Shown piece after piece: positions 39,942 through 49,836 of a DNA stretch of 64,000 bases (positions are counted from its first letter, which is position 1; each line of letters starts with the position of its first letter). Under the pieces are notes generated by a model. It was not told the DNA's origin. It saw only the letters and a list, made by a program, of their open reading frames with translations, and searched no databases. The translations under genes were made by a program, and so were the position numbers. Source of the stretch: Mycobacterium lepraemurium (GTDB lineage: Bacteria > Actinomycetota > Actinomycetes > Mycobacteriales > Mycobacteriaceae). The DNA lies in assembly GCA_002291465.1 (NCBI GenBank), contig CP021238.1, positions 3,720,001 through 3,784,000 of the forward strand, read 5' to 3'.

Positions 39942-41275
39942 ATGCGCGCAGCCCGGTGGCCCACGGCGCGACGCCGGCCGGCCGCGAGCCGAGGCGCCGC
40001 GCTGGCGGCGCTGGGTTGCCTGGCCCTGGCGTCGTGTTCGGACACCATGCCCGCGCCGCCGCTCACCGCGACCACCTCGACGTCGAAGTCCACGCCCAAA
40101 GCCGGGCCCGGTTCGGCCGCCGCACCCTCGATGACTGGCCCGCTGGAAAAGGACTGGAAAAGCTACGGCGGTACCGCGTATTTCGGTTGTCCGCAAAAGT
40201 TTTCGGCCAGCAAGTCCGCGCTGCAGGACATCCGGCCGAAGGTGTTCGACCCGAAGACCGGACAGTACCTGGCGCCCGGTGTCCCGTCCGTTCCGGCCGG
40301 CGAGACGGTGACCGGCGCGATCTGCGCACTGACGGCACGTCGGAGCAGCTGCGGGTGGTGTACGTCGTGACCACCGCCGCCCAAAACCACCGGCTACGTT
40401 TTCGACCTGACGAGCGGCCAACCGCTGGTCACCAAGGACCTGCAGGCGCCGGCCCCCGATCAGAGGCTGGCCGCACCGAAGGACTGGTCCCTGGCCACGA
40501 CCGCTTCGGGCGTGGCGTGGCTGAACGCCGTCACCGACGGCCACGCCGCCGCGGCGCCACCGCGGACTGTGGTGCTGTCCGGTCAGGACCTGTCGACGCT
40601 GTGGAGCGATCCCGAGCCCGCCCGGGTCTGGCAGGACGTGCTGGCGTTCACCCGCAGCAGCGATCCCGCCCAGACACCGGGTGCCCGGCTGCGCCGGCCC
40701 GGCGGGGAAGAGATCTACCAGGACAACGACTTTGTATCCGTCGACGCCGAATTGACCGACGGTTCAAGCAAATTGGTGCAGCTCACCCGTCGGGATCCGG
40801 CCAACCCCGCCGAGGTCTGGACGATGTTCTATGACCTAGACGCCAAGTCGGCCATCAAAATCGGTGACTCCGACCGGATTTCGGGAGGCGGGCTGACCGC
40901 GGCGCTCTCGGACGGGAAACTGTTCGTCGACGGCCACAACCGCGACAATTCCCAATTCGGGTTCGGGGTATGGAACCTGCGCGGCCAGCAGTGGGACTTT
41001 CTGAAGAACCGCGACGACGCCCGGGAGCTGTCGCTTGCCAAGGTGGCGTTCTTCGAAGACCACCTCTACCTCACCGGCAGCGGCGGAACATTCTCCGTCA
41101 TCGCCCTGCCCGCGGGAGATCCCGTCGCATCCAACTGGGCGCTGCGCCCGTTCCAGCGGATCTCCGGATGGACGCGGCGTGCCGCGGCGAGACCGCACCG
41201 GGCGCCAACGGGGAGTGCAAGAAGATCGTCATGGTGCAAGACCGCGATGGCCACTACCCCGGGCCGTGGTTCTGA
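39942..41275 (+). pseudogene. Secreted lipoprotein of unknown function, three frameshifts
   Basis: This is a predicted lipoprotein of about 444 codons. ATG 39942 opens a signal peptide with lipobox LALASC near residue 32, then a Ser/Thr/Pro-rich linker, then a beta-rich domain (SGVAWLNAVTDGHAAAAPPR, DSDRISGGGLTAALSDGKLF, EDHLYLTGSGGTFSVIALPA) that could be a beta-propeller. Frame breaks lie near 40335, 40385 and 41180; the natural end is DRDGHYPGPWF at 41275. It converges with the Nramp gene two bases away. I do not recognise a named family. Confidence 0.72.
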
Positions 41276-41277
41276 CC

Positions 41278-42576
41278 TCAGGCCCAGCCGAGCGCCTGCG
41301 GCACCATGTACAGGCCGAAGCCGATGGTCACCAGGCACAGCGCGCGAGTGACGTGCTTGTGCAGGCCACGCATGCGCCACTGCTCGGGCAGCGCCCGGGC
41401 TTCCAGCGCCAGCAGCAGGCCCAGCACGATGGGCAGCAGCAATGCGTTCATGATCTCGACGTCGACCGCCAGGTTGACCAGGTCGACGCTGGCCAGCGCC
41501 AGCACCGCGCCCACGATGTGGGCCAGCGAATAGGTGAGGTAGAACTTCGCGGTGGCGCGGTTGGGCCGCTGGTTGAGCGTGCGCTTCCAGCCGAACACCT
41601 CCGCGAGTCCCCACGCACCGGCCAGCGACGCCACGATCGCGGCCACCAGCGCCGCACCCAGCATGCCCAGGCCGAACAGCACCGTGCCGCCGACGTGGCC
41701 CAGGTAGGGCGTCAGCGACTGGGCGATCTGGCCCACGGTCTCCAGCGGGGCACCGTCGCCGTGCCGGCCGATGGTGGAGGCCATGGTGATCACCACCGCG
41801 ATCATGATGAGCTGGGTCAGCACCGCACCGAACGCGGTGTCGTAGCGGGCCTGTCGAATCGTGCTCTCCGACAGGTATTTATCGACCACCGCGCCCTGCT
41901 GGTAGAAGATCATCCACGGCATGATCACCGCGCCCACGTTGGCCGCGATTAGCAGCAGATACGACGAGTCACCCAACGGCATCGACGTCAGGCCATGCGC
42001 CAGCGCACCCGGGTCGGGCCGGGCCATCACCATGGCCACCAGGAAGGCCAGTTCGGCCGCGCCGACGGCCAGGCCGATCCGCTCGACGCGCCGGTAGCTG
42101 CCGGTGAGCGCCAGCGCCAGCAGCGCGATGGTCGCGACCGGGATGCTCACCCAGCGCGAGACGCCGAAGAGTTCGCCCACCCCGGCGACGCCGGCGAACT
42201 CGGTCAGCAGCGCCCCGATCGCCGAGGCGAACAGGGTGAACGCCGACAGCCACGCCCAGCCGCGGCCGAACCGCTCCCGGATCAGCGAGCCGTGGCCGCG
42301 CCCGGTGACGATGCCCAACCGCACCGTCATCTCCTGCACCACGTAGAGCACCGGCATCAGGATCAGCTGCGGCAGCACCATCCGGTAACCCCACTGGGCG
42401 CCGGACTGGGAGGCGGTGATCAGCGAGCCGGCGTCGGTGTCGGCCAGCATCACGACCAGGCCGGGACCCCATACCGACAACAGCCCCCACCGCAGCCAGC
42501 GGCCACGGGCCCGCAATGACACCGACGACAGATCCGCGACGGCGTCGGCCACCGGCTGCGTGGTTGTCTCGGTCAC
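41278..42576 (-). CDS. Nramp-family divalent metal transporter with atypical TM1 motif
   Basis: This intact protein has about eleven transmembrane helices and belongs to the Nramp/MntH superfamily, which imports Mn2+, Fe2+ or related ions with protons. The GTG at 42576 (VTETTTQPVADAV) has GGGAGGAAG upstream; an upstream in-frame ATG at 42639 would add 21 residues. In TM1 the canonical metal-binding DPGN is replaced by ADTDAGSLITASQSGAQWGY, and TM6 reads GAVIMPWMIFYQQGAVVDK where canonical members have MPHN. These changes resemble divergent Nramp-related clades, so metal choice (Mn, Fe, Mg or other) is open. It stays intact between damaged loci. Confidence 0.88.
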   Translation of the reverse strand: MTETTTQPVADAVADLSSVSLRARGRWLRWGLLSVWGPGLVVMLADTDAGSLITASQSGAQWGYRMVLPQLILMPVLYVVQEMTVRLGIVTGRGHGSLIRERFGRGWAWLSAFTLFASAIGALLTEFAGVAGVGELFGVSRWVSIPVATIALLALALTGSYRRVERIGLAVGAAELAFLVAMVMARPDPGALAHGLTSMPLGDSSYLLLIAANVGAVIMPWMIFYQQGAVVDKYLSESTIRQARYDTAFGAVLTQLIMIAVVITMASTIGRHGDGAPLETVGQIAQSLTPYLGHVGGTVLFGLGMLGAALVAAIVASLAGAWGLAEVFGWKRTLNQRPNRATAKFYLTYSLAHIVGAVLALASVDLVNLAVDVEIMNALLLPIVLGLLLALEARALPEQWRMRGLHKHVTRALCLVTIGFGLYMVPQALGWA

Positions 42577-42698
42577 CCTTGCCACTTCCTCCCAGGACTG
42601 CGGCCGCGCACCGCGATCCGCCCCGTGGATGATAGCCAAGGTTTACCTAACCGACGGAGCTTTCCCGGGAAGCGCCGGCACGGCGGAGGAGTCGGGCC

Positions 42699-43287
42699 CT
42701 ATTTCGTGTCGCGGGGCAGCCGGCAACCGGTGTAGCCGGAGATCACCAGGTTTCCCGAGTAGGAGATCTTGATGAAGACTCCGGTGGGGCCGTAGAAACC
42801 CACGTCGTGGTTGCGGGGCTGGTTATCCATCACTCACCTGGACGTCGGTGGCGTCGATCTTGGCGGCCGCGTTCTTGGCCGACTCCTCGATCTTGGCCCA
42901 ATCCTGTTCGGAGACATCGACATTCACGGCGACCTGATGCGGCAGGAAGTAGTCCTTGCCGTCGGTCTGCCCATAGGGGCCGCATGCAGGTGCCGCCCGA
43001 TCCCTCGCTGGGTGTCTGCCAGGCGACAGCCAGGATCAGTTGGCTGACAGCCGTTTTGATTTCATCGACGGCGGCCTCGTCTTCCCAGAAGGCCCATTCG
43101 GGAAGCGGCGTGTTGGGCATGGCGCCGTGGGCGGACGCCTCGTAGCCGGGATGGCCGCGGTGACCGTTCCATCGCGGGTCGAATCTATTTTCTCGTGAGC
43201 GCAGGACCCCGCGGGCGATGAGCGCGTTGGTGCCGGAGATCGCAGCGCGATCAACGCCGCCTTCAGCCCGAGCACTAGCAGTTCCAT
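42699..43287 (-). pseudogene. LppA/LppJ-like lipoprotein-family gene, frameshifted
   Basis: The C-terminal part reads CGPYGQTDGKDYFLPHQVAV, VNVDVSEQDWAKIEESAKNA, then GVFIKISYSGNLVISGYTGC and ends CRLPRDTK at TAG 42699-42701. This layout, a central Cys, a helix and a final strand pair with Cys, matches mycobacterial LppA/LppB/LppJ lipoproteins as I remember them. At least three frame changes are needed (near 43190, 42985 and 42828) to read from ATG 43287 (MELLVLGLKAALIAL) to the end, and no lipobox cysteine is visible. It lies downstream of the small membrane protein gene in the minus-strand arm of the secretion-like locus. Confidence 0.6.
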
Positions 43288-43304
43288 GGCTCGTTATGCT
43301 TCCA

Positions 43305-43541
43305 TCACTCTTCGGGTGGCCGGTGGGTATGATCGTCGTCGTATTCGGGATGTTTTCCCATGCTGGTGTTGGGGTCGAGCAGCGAGTGCGGTGAAGCCGG
43401 CCCGGTGATCGAAGTCCATTCGGGATCCGTGTATAGGTCGATTCGACGGTCCCGGATCCATCGGCAATACCAGTAGAAGAAGATGGTGAACAGAGCCATC
43501 AACGCCGCCATCGCGACCAACCCGAGAATTGCGGTCATCAT
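43305..43541 (-). CDS. Small single-pass membrane protein
   Basis: This is a 78-residue protein with an N-terminal transmembrane helix (ILGLVAMAALMALFTIFFYW, residues 4-23) and a polar cytoplasmic-type tail rich in Asp, His and Pro (EYDDDHTHRPPEE). ATG 43541 overlaps the upstream stop as ATGA; this decides the start over GTG 43550. It is part of the minus-strand arm of the type VII-like locus. No family is recognised. Confidence 0.7.
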   Translation of the reverse strand: MMTAILGLVAMAALMALFTIFFYWYCRWIRDRRIDLYTDPEWTSITGPASPHSLLDPNTSMGKHPEYDDDHTHRPPEE

Positions 43542-43975
43542 ACGCGGCACGCCGCCTGTAGGGCTCGGCCGATTTCTTGACTCTGTGCGGCGTAGTCCAT
43601 GTAAGCGTGTTGGAAGTTCTGACTTGCTGCTGAGCTGTTATCCGATCCACTCTGCGACTGTCCCGGAATCATCTGGCGCCACACGTCGAGTATCTTGTCA
43701 TCGAGATTGACTAAAGCGTAAGCCTTTTCACGCAAACCAGGATCGTGGATCTGGTCAGCATACTGTCGCAGATGGGTTTCGCGAGTTTGGTAAGCATCCA
43801 CCAATTTCTGCGGATCGTCGATGCTGGTCGGAATGAGATCGCGCATCCGCGCGCTCTCGGATCTCGAGTGCTTGAGCATGTCGTTGACGGTCGCGCAATC
43901 CGAGTTCGGACTTGGCCTCAGATACAGCCACACCGAAACTCCGGCTATAACCAAGACCAGCACGGCGGCGGCCAC
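43538..43975 (-). CDS. Membrane-anchored helical protein
   Basis: This is a 145-residue protein with an N-terminal hydrophobic anchor (AAAVLVLVIAGVSVWLYL) and an extracytoplasmic helical domain containing two cysteines, one near residue 27 (NSDCATVNDMLKHSRSE) and one near the end (ALQAACRV), which could form a disulfide. GTG 43975 is the first usable start. The hydrophobic segment begins upstream of it (TKRTVIATV), so a few residues and the original start may have been lost. The stop overlaps the next gene (ATGA). I do not recognise the family; the context is a type VII-type secretion locus. Confidence 0.65.
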   Translation of the reverse strand: MAAAVLVLVIAGVSVWLYLRPSPNSDCATVNDMLKHSRSESARMRDLIPTSIDDPQKLVDAYQTRETHLRQYADQIHDPGLREKAYALVNLDDKILDVWRQMIPGQSQSGSDNSSAASQNFQHAYMDYAAQSQEIGRALQAACRV

Positions 43976-43994
43976 CGTGGCGATGACGGTGCGC

Positions 43995-45203
43995 TTAGTT
44001 GCCGCGGGTCATCACTGGCGGGGTGGGGATGCCGTTCGACGGCAGGCCACCTGCCCACCAGCTGTTCTTGATGTCAATGCTGCCGCCGTTGAGGTCGGGT
44101 AGGTGGATGGTCGCTTCGGGATAGGCCGCAGAAGCTTGCATGAGTTGTCCCAGGCTGACCGGCTGCCATGTGTGCGCTTGGCTCATGTCTGGAAATGTCA
44201 GATCGCCGAACGGTCCTCCGACACCTTGCCAGACAGGAATGGTGCTGAGTTCGTACTGGTATTCCTGCCATTGCGCCTGATACCACCGGCCGTTGATCTG
44301 AACGGCCTTAGTGATGCCGTTGAATTCAGTACCACTAACCCGTACCCGTGATGTGTCCTGAAGATCTAATCCCCAGGCCCTTGCTTTCTGCGGATTGTCA
44401 GATCAGCCACCGATCGAAGTCACGCCGGCCGGCGCCCCGGTTAGCAAGTCGGGGCGCACGCAGGGTGGGTCCGATTGATACAGCGAAGGCGGTGGCAACC
44501 CATCAGGGCTGTCCGCTGGGTGATCTGGATCCAGCGCCCAATAGCCGGTACCGGGATGCCAGCCGGGCGGTGGCGGTCCGTCCCACCTGCCGACCGGCGG
44601 ATCGTTACGCGGAAGTTGTGGAATGCCACCGTTCGAGTTGTCGCCGCCTTGGGTGTTGTCCACGAGCCGGACACCACTCCCTTTGCCGTTGCTTGGAAAT
44701 CTCGGATTCGCCAGTCCGGTTGTTACAGCGGTCAGCTGGCCCGCAATCTTTTGGTCCGCACCCTCTAATTGAGCTGCCCGAGACCAGATTTCACTAGCCG
44801 CCTTTTCAGGTGGCGCTTGACGCGCGACCCGCTCTGCGACCGTGCCACCGTGATCGGTATAAGACACCGACAAGTCTTCTCCGACATCGAATACCGCATT
44901 CTGCGCGTCCTCGACAGCATGAAGCACCCGTTGCTGGGCCGCGCTGATGTCACTGGCCCCCCTCCGTGCGATACCGGCTGCCTGCCCAAGCTCATCGGCT
45001 TTACCACTGACGAGCGTGTAGTCGGCCCCCATGCGCTGGCGCAACGCATCACCGCCGGCGCCCTTCCAGGCGATGGATTGGGACTGGTTCCGCATGGTCA
45101 GAAACGCGTCTTCCCACTGGTCGGCGGTCTCGCTCCGATAGCCGGCCGCATCGGTCAGGTGTTGCGTGCTCCACGCCCGAATCTGGGACAGCGTGACGGC
45201 CAC
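43995..45203 (-). pseudogene. WXG100-like N-terminal domain protein of the ESX-type locus, one opal codon
   Basis: This is a 402-codon frame from GTG 45203, which directly follows the stop of the EspC-like gene. Residues 1-100 form a helical hairpin of WXG/EspB-like type (IRAWSTQHLTDAAGYRSETA, then MRNQSQSIAWKGAGGDALRQ). A longer coiled-coil follows, then a Pro/Gly-rich middle (WDGPPPPGWHPGTGYWALDP) and a C-terminal domain (INGRWYQAQWQEYQYELSTI). A TGA at 44403-44405 after VTSIGG splits the frame. The sequence resumes in the same frame (SDNPQKARAWGLDL), so one substitution (CGA or GGA to TGA) is enough. The first 266 residues could still be secreted. Confidence 0.7.
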
Positions 45204-45500
45204 CTAAACCACCGTCACGCCCGTCAAGTTGGACATGTCAGCAGCGCTAGTCGCCTCTTGCTTGGTGTAGGTCGCAGTGGCCGTGCCCATCCCGGTCACG
45301 GTCTCCTGGGTGCGAGCCGCGAACGCTGCCGCAGCCGTACCGATGGCTGCGTTAACACCATTCACTGCCGCCGCCGGTAGCTGAAACGATGGCCCCGATG
45401 ACGGTGGCATGGTCGCAGTGAGTTGGGAGCTAAGCGCCTGCCACTGACCGGCGGCCACTTCAAGCTTGTCGGGGACGACCTGCAAACCGTCTTGACCCAT
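45204..45500 (-). CDS. EspC/DUF2580-like ESX secretion substrate
   Basis: This intact 98-residue helical protein resembles EspC-type ESX substrates. It starts at ATG 45500 (MGQDGLQVVPDKLEVAAGQW) with the tryptophan turn expected between helices. A C-terminal YTKQE at about residues 78-82 fits the YxxxD/E type VII secretion signal. It is the first gene of the minus-strand arm and the next gene begins at its stop, so it may be co-secreted with the WXG-like product as a heterodimer. The 283 bases to the divergent gene at 45784 hold no gene and probably both promoters. Confidence 0.72.
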   Translation of the reverse strand: MGQDGLQVVPDKLEVAAGQWQALSSQLTATMPPSSGPSFQLPAAAVNGVNAAIGTAAAAFAARTQETVTGMGTATATYTKQEATSAADMSNLTGVTVV

Positions 45501-45783
45501 ACACTGGATTTTAGGGCGGTAGCGGAGCGGATGCTGTTCACTTCCACGAATGGGTCGCCATTTCCGATTGCCAACAGCTATCGATGACTGCGGCGGATGC
45601 CTCACCTCGGTTACCGGGGGTAACTACGGCCTCTCGGTCGGGACGAGGATGCCGTTAAGCGCGTGCACATGACGTTGCCGTCGGCAGTCATGAAAGCTCG
45701 CAGCCACTGAGTCCGTTCAAGCGATCGCCGATAGTAATGTCCACCGATATGGGTGACCGAAACGCCACGCATCGGACGACGCG

Positions 45784-48116
45784 ATGCAGCTGAAGCATCT
45801 CACCGAAGGGGAACTGGTTGCCGGGGCTGGCGGTGATCCGTGGGAGGTCAATCGGACCTTGCAGGCCGGCCGCCCAGCCCAGATTGAGGGTCTGGCGCGA
45901 GCCTTCCACCGCGCGGGGCGTCACACCGCCGAGTCCGACCATGCATTCGCGCAGGCGCAGCAACGTTTCAATGCCGCCTGGAACCATCAGGACGGCAGCC
46001 CCAACCCGATCAATAGCTCAGCGGAAGTGCAGCGGACCGTCAAATCCCTTGGCGCGCAGTCTCAACAGTTGCCCAAGATCGGCGCCGACTTGGAAAACAT
46101 CGCCGCTGCATTGTCCGAGGCGGAAAAAGCGGCGCTGCAGAGATCGCCACCTTGGAAGGTCAGTTGGAGCAGCTCGACCACACGATCGACTTGGCCGAGC
46201 AGGATCTGCGGGACCACCCCGATGCGGCGAGCCAGCAAGAGCTGCATGCGATTATCAAGGCTCTCCGAGCGGCTGCGGTCAACGACACCAAAGATGCTCT
46301 CAACCAGCTGCATGCCACCCGCGACAGCTATTCGAGCACACTCCGTCATGCGCAGACCAATCTGGCTAACGACGGGTACGACCCCACATCGACCTTCGGT
46401 GCCGACGCCCATGAAGCCGAAACACCTGACCAGGCAAGGCAAGACGTCACAGATGCCCTGGCGGGTGACAAGGGTGCCGCCTCCCGCGTCAACGGCGTCC
46501 TGAACTCGATCACCCCTGACCAGCTGGCGGGGAAGGTGCCGTTGACCGCCGAGCAGGCTTCGGTGCTGAGCCAGCTACAAGCTCAAGAACATGGCATGTC
46601 GATGGACGCGCTCAAGACCGCCGAACAGCGTTTGGGCGACGAGAAAGGCATGATCGGCAATTCGTTGCAACTGGTGAGAAATCCGAATCTCATGTTCCCT
46701 CAGACCCCGCTGAGCGTCGGCGCGAAGCAGGGAACCGACATGGTCAGGGGCGGGGCCAACCAGCTGCCCAGAAGTGTTCAGCAGCTGCTGAATTCACCGC
46801 GACCAGACCTTCGCCACCTGAACCAGCTCGCCGACATCGTCAAGGACGGCAACCACAGCCTCCAGGCCAACACCGACTTGGACCGTGGGATGGTCAAGCA
46901 GGCATCGACGCTCATGAATAGCCCGTTCTGGCGTGCGGGTGAAGGCGGTCCCGGCGACCTCAACCCCGGCATCGGCCCCACGGTTTCCAACGTCCTATCG
47001 GCGGCATCACCCGATCACCAAGTGGTGCACGACGCCATGACCACCGGCGACCATAACCGTTTCCTCCAAAACCTCACACACCACTATTGGCAAGACCACG
47101 GCCAGGCGGTGAGCTCGCTGTTTTCCTGGACCGGTGATGCGGCACAAGGACCCGAAGCAAGAATCGCCGGTGAAACCGCACACGCTTACAGCGCCTATAT
47201 CGGGAGCCACCAGCAGGAGCTGTTGAGCCTGCCCGGGAATCACACGCTGGGACAGGTCAATCCCGATCTCGTCCAGGGCATGGCCCACGGTTTGGGGCCG
47301 TATGTCAACAACATCGCCGGTACGACCGGCGGATTGCCAGGATTCGGCGACTCACTCGACAACGAGGGCGACACACGACCTGGCGCGCTGCCGGTCGCCA
47401 AGGGCGTCTTCTCGGTCATCGACAGCGACCAAGCCGCCGGCCAATACTTCAACGGTCAAGCCTATGCGCATGCCGCTTCTCACGAAGCCGCCTTCGGCAA
47501 TGAGCCGACTCATTCCGGTTACGACACACAGCTTTACGACGCCGCGACTCTGAAGGGCTTGGTCGACGTCGGAACTCACAACGCATATCACGCGAATGAA
47601 GTAAACGGATATCACCAGCAGTTGTCCGAATACGAGTTGAAGAAACAGGCTTACGAGGCCGGTCTCACCGGTCTGGGCACCGTGGCCGGGCTACCGCCAG
47701 GTGTCGGTACCACCGCCAACCCTGCGCTCAACGTGCTGGGACACGGGCTGGAAAACAGCATCCTCGGACCGGCTCCCAGCGCACCCGGGGAGAATCCCAT
47801 CCAAGCCATGGACATTGGAGTGGCAGACCAAGGAATGGCCAACGCGATGCTCGCGGCCGGGCACAACGTCACGCTCCCGGACAGGTACGTCGTCTACGAC
47901 GATCAACACCCGCACGGGCGACTCGCGACGCTCGACGAAGCGAGGGCGAAATTCCCCGGGCTCACGGCAAGTCAGTACGACGGTGTCATTGGCCCAGCTG
48001 TGTCGCATGCCATTGCGTTACCGCCCGAGGAAAAGATGTCTCCGGATGAGTGGGTGGCCATCCGCTACGACAATGTCGTCGGCGTTCCGCACGCGGACCA
48101 GGGACACCCGAAGTGA
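45784..48116 (+). pseudogene. Large helical ESX-associated protein (Rv2079-like?), single frameshift
   Basis: This is a protein of about 777 codons from ATG 45784 (MQLKHLTEGELVAGAGGDPW). The N-terminal 250 residues are strongly helical and coiled-coil-like (QLEQLDHTIDLAEQDLRDHP). The rest is helical and globular (GGANQLPRSVQQLLNSPRPD, AHAYSAYIGSHQQELLSLPG, DRYVVYDDQHPHGRLATLDE). One indel near 46138 separates EKAALQ from EIATLEGQ. The length (2333 bases) is one short of a multiple of three. Such proteins with an N-terminal helical targeting part and a variable C-terminus are often type VII substrates or effectors. The function is unknown, and no catalytic motif is evident. It overlaps the lipoprotein gene by four bases (GTGA). 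Confidence 0.68.
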
Positions 48117-48942
48117 CGAATAATCCCCGCAGGCTCTGCGGTATCGCGGCTTGCGCGATATTCGCCGTGTCCTCGATAGCTGGATGCAACTCAGGCGCCC
48201 ACCGTTCTGAGGCGTCTTCGACGCCGTCTTCGCCTCCGGCCGGATGGCCTGCGGCGCTCAACGACTTCACATTCGTCTGGACCGCGGAGCCCGGCATCGA
48301 CGTCACCACCGGCCCCGCTGTAGCAGTGCGCGCCTACACCGAGTCCTACATGCTCGCCTCCATCATGGGTGACAACCGGTACCTGTATCCCGGCTTCCAG
48401 CAGTCTGTCGATCCCAACCAGTCCCTCAACCACCCCATCGGCACCCAATCTCTGTGGCCCAAAACCAACGCCCCCCAACAACAATGGGTCGGCACCGTCC
48501 AGGTGCACATCCTGTCTGTCACGACGTCCGGCCGCGACGTGACGGTGGTGGCCTGCGAATACACGTTTGGCTCAGCCTAACCAGCCCGCTACGGATACGA
48601 ACCCAATTTCGGTGCGCCACCGCCATATTCGGGCATCGATCCCCTGCGGATCACGATGGAAACCCCCGCTAAGCCAGGACCAGAATTTCCCCAGCGGGGG
48701 CCGGCCCGCGCGCCCTCCGTCGACGTCTTCAACGGCTGGCGGATCACCAGCCATCAGGGCGGTTACTTCGCCTGGATCGGAGTCGGCGACGAATGGCCGA
48801 AAAGGCCAGCGAGGACAGAGACACCTGCCTCGCCAAAGCACCCCCACACCCCGACCTCCAACGCGGCGGCGAATATCCCCGCACCGACTTCCCCACGCTG
48901 CCGCCTTCTCCGGGGTGGCCGGCCACGAGCGCGGCATCGTGA
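48113..48942 (+). pseudogene. Lipoprotein of the ESX-type locus, nonsense codon and frameshift
   Basis: GTG 48113 overlaps the upstream stop (GTGA) and opens a signal peptide with lipobox SSIAGC near residue 24. The mature part (WPAALNDFTFVWTAEPGIDV, TESYMLASIMGDNRYLYPGF) is interrupted by TAA at 48578-48580 after CEYTFGSA. The same frame continues with PARYGYEPNFGAPPPYSGID and VFNGWRITSHQGGYFAWIGV, so a CAA-to-TAA change is likely. A one-base indel near 48800 precedes the natural end (ASEDRDTCLAKAPPHPDL to TGA 48940-48942). Total about 276 codons. The family is unknown. Confidence 0.68.
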
Positions 48943-49065
48943 CGATCCGCCGACCCTGATGGGCTGGACGCCGTAGCCAGCGCTGTCGAGGCCGCCGCCA
49001 GAACTACTGCGGACGGTCAGCGCCTCACGGCTCCGTGGCGCGGCCAGAAATACGCTCTGACCCTG

Positions 49066-49149
49066 TGGTGGCAGGTACAGGATTCGAACCTGTGAAGCTT
49101 TCGCGACGGATTTACAGTCCGCTCCCATTGGCCGCTCGGGCAACCTGCC
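49066..49149 (-). tRNA. tyrT: tRNA-Tyr (anticodon GTA)
   Basis: The minus strand reads GGCAGGT...ACCTGCC-A-CCA. It has a seven-base acceptor stem, a D-loop, an anticodon loop CTGTAAA (GTA at 49113-49115), a long class II variable arm (TCGCGAAAGC region) and a T-loop GGTTCGAATCC. The CCA is encoded (49066-49068). The long variable arm is as expected for bacterial tRNA-Tyr. Confidence 0.95.
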
Positions 49150-49218
49150 GCCAGACAGGTTACAACGAGCGAGTAGACAAAGCACAAACACCTGTCCCTC
49201 GATGAAAGGACGGAATGC

Positions 49219-49710
49219 ATGGCGGACTCATCGTTCGACATCGTCAGCAAAGTGGACCGCCAGGAGGTCGACAATGCGCTCAACCAGGCCGCCAAGGAGC
49301 TGGCCACCCGCTTCGACTTCCGCGGCACCGACACCACCATCGCCTGGAAGGGCGACAAGGCTATCGAGCTGACGTCGTCCACCGAGGAACGCGTCAAGGC
49401 GGCCGTCGACGTCTTCAAGGAGAAGCTGATCCGCCGCGACATCTCCATGAAAGCCTTCGCCGCCGGCGAACCCCAGTCCTCCGGCAAGACCTACAAGGTC
49501 AACGGCACCCTCAAGCAGGGCATCAGCAGCGAGAACGCGAAGAAGATCACCAAGCTGATCCGCGACGAGGGCCCCAAGGGCGTCAAAACCCAGATCCAGG
49601 GCGACGAGATCCGGGTGAGCAGCAAAAAGCGCGACGATCTGCAGGCCGTCATCGCGATGCTCAAGCAGACCGACCTGGACGTGGCGCTGCAGTTCGTCAA
49701 CTACCGGTGA
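49219..49710 (+). CDS. YajQ-family nucleotide-binding protein
   Basis: This intact 163-residue YajQ (DUF520) protein begins MADSSFDIVSKVDRQEVDNA and contains FDFRGTDTTIAWKGDKAIEL, VNGTLKQGISSENAKKITKL and a C-terminal LKQTDLDVALQFVNYR. YajQ proteins bind nucleotides (cyclic di-GMP in some species) or RNA through paired ferredoxin-like domains. ATG 49219 is preceded by GAAAGGACGGA. It lies next to tRNA-Tyr as in M. tuberculosis (Rv0566c). Confidence 0.93.
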   Translation: MADSSFDIVSKVDRQEVDNALNQAAKELATRFDFRGTDTTIAWKGDKAIELTSSTEERVKAAVDVFKEKLIRRDISMKAFAAGEPQSSGKTYKVNGTLKQGISSENAKKITKLIRDEGPKGVKTQIQGDEIRVSSKKRDDLQAVIAMLKQTDLDVALQFVNYR

Positions 49711-49836
49711 TTCCCGGCGCACGAGCGCGAGCGCACCTGAGCCCCAGCCCAGGGCCCAACGAACCTGTTTACTAGCCCAACCAACCGGTGGGTCTCTACC
49801 CTGGTGACCAGTCCCACAATTCGAGCGAGGTTCGCG

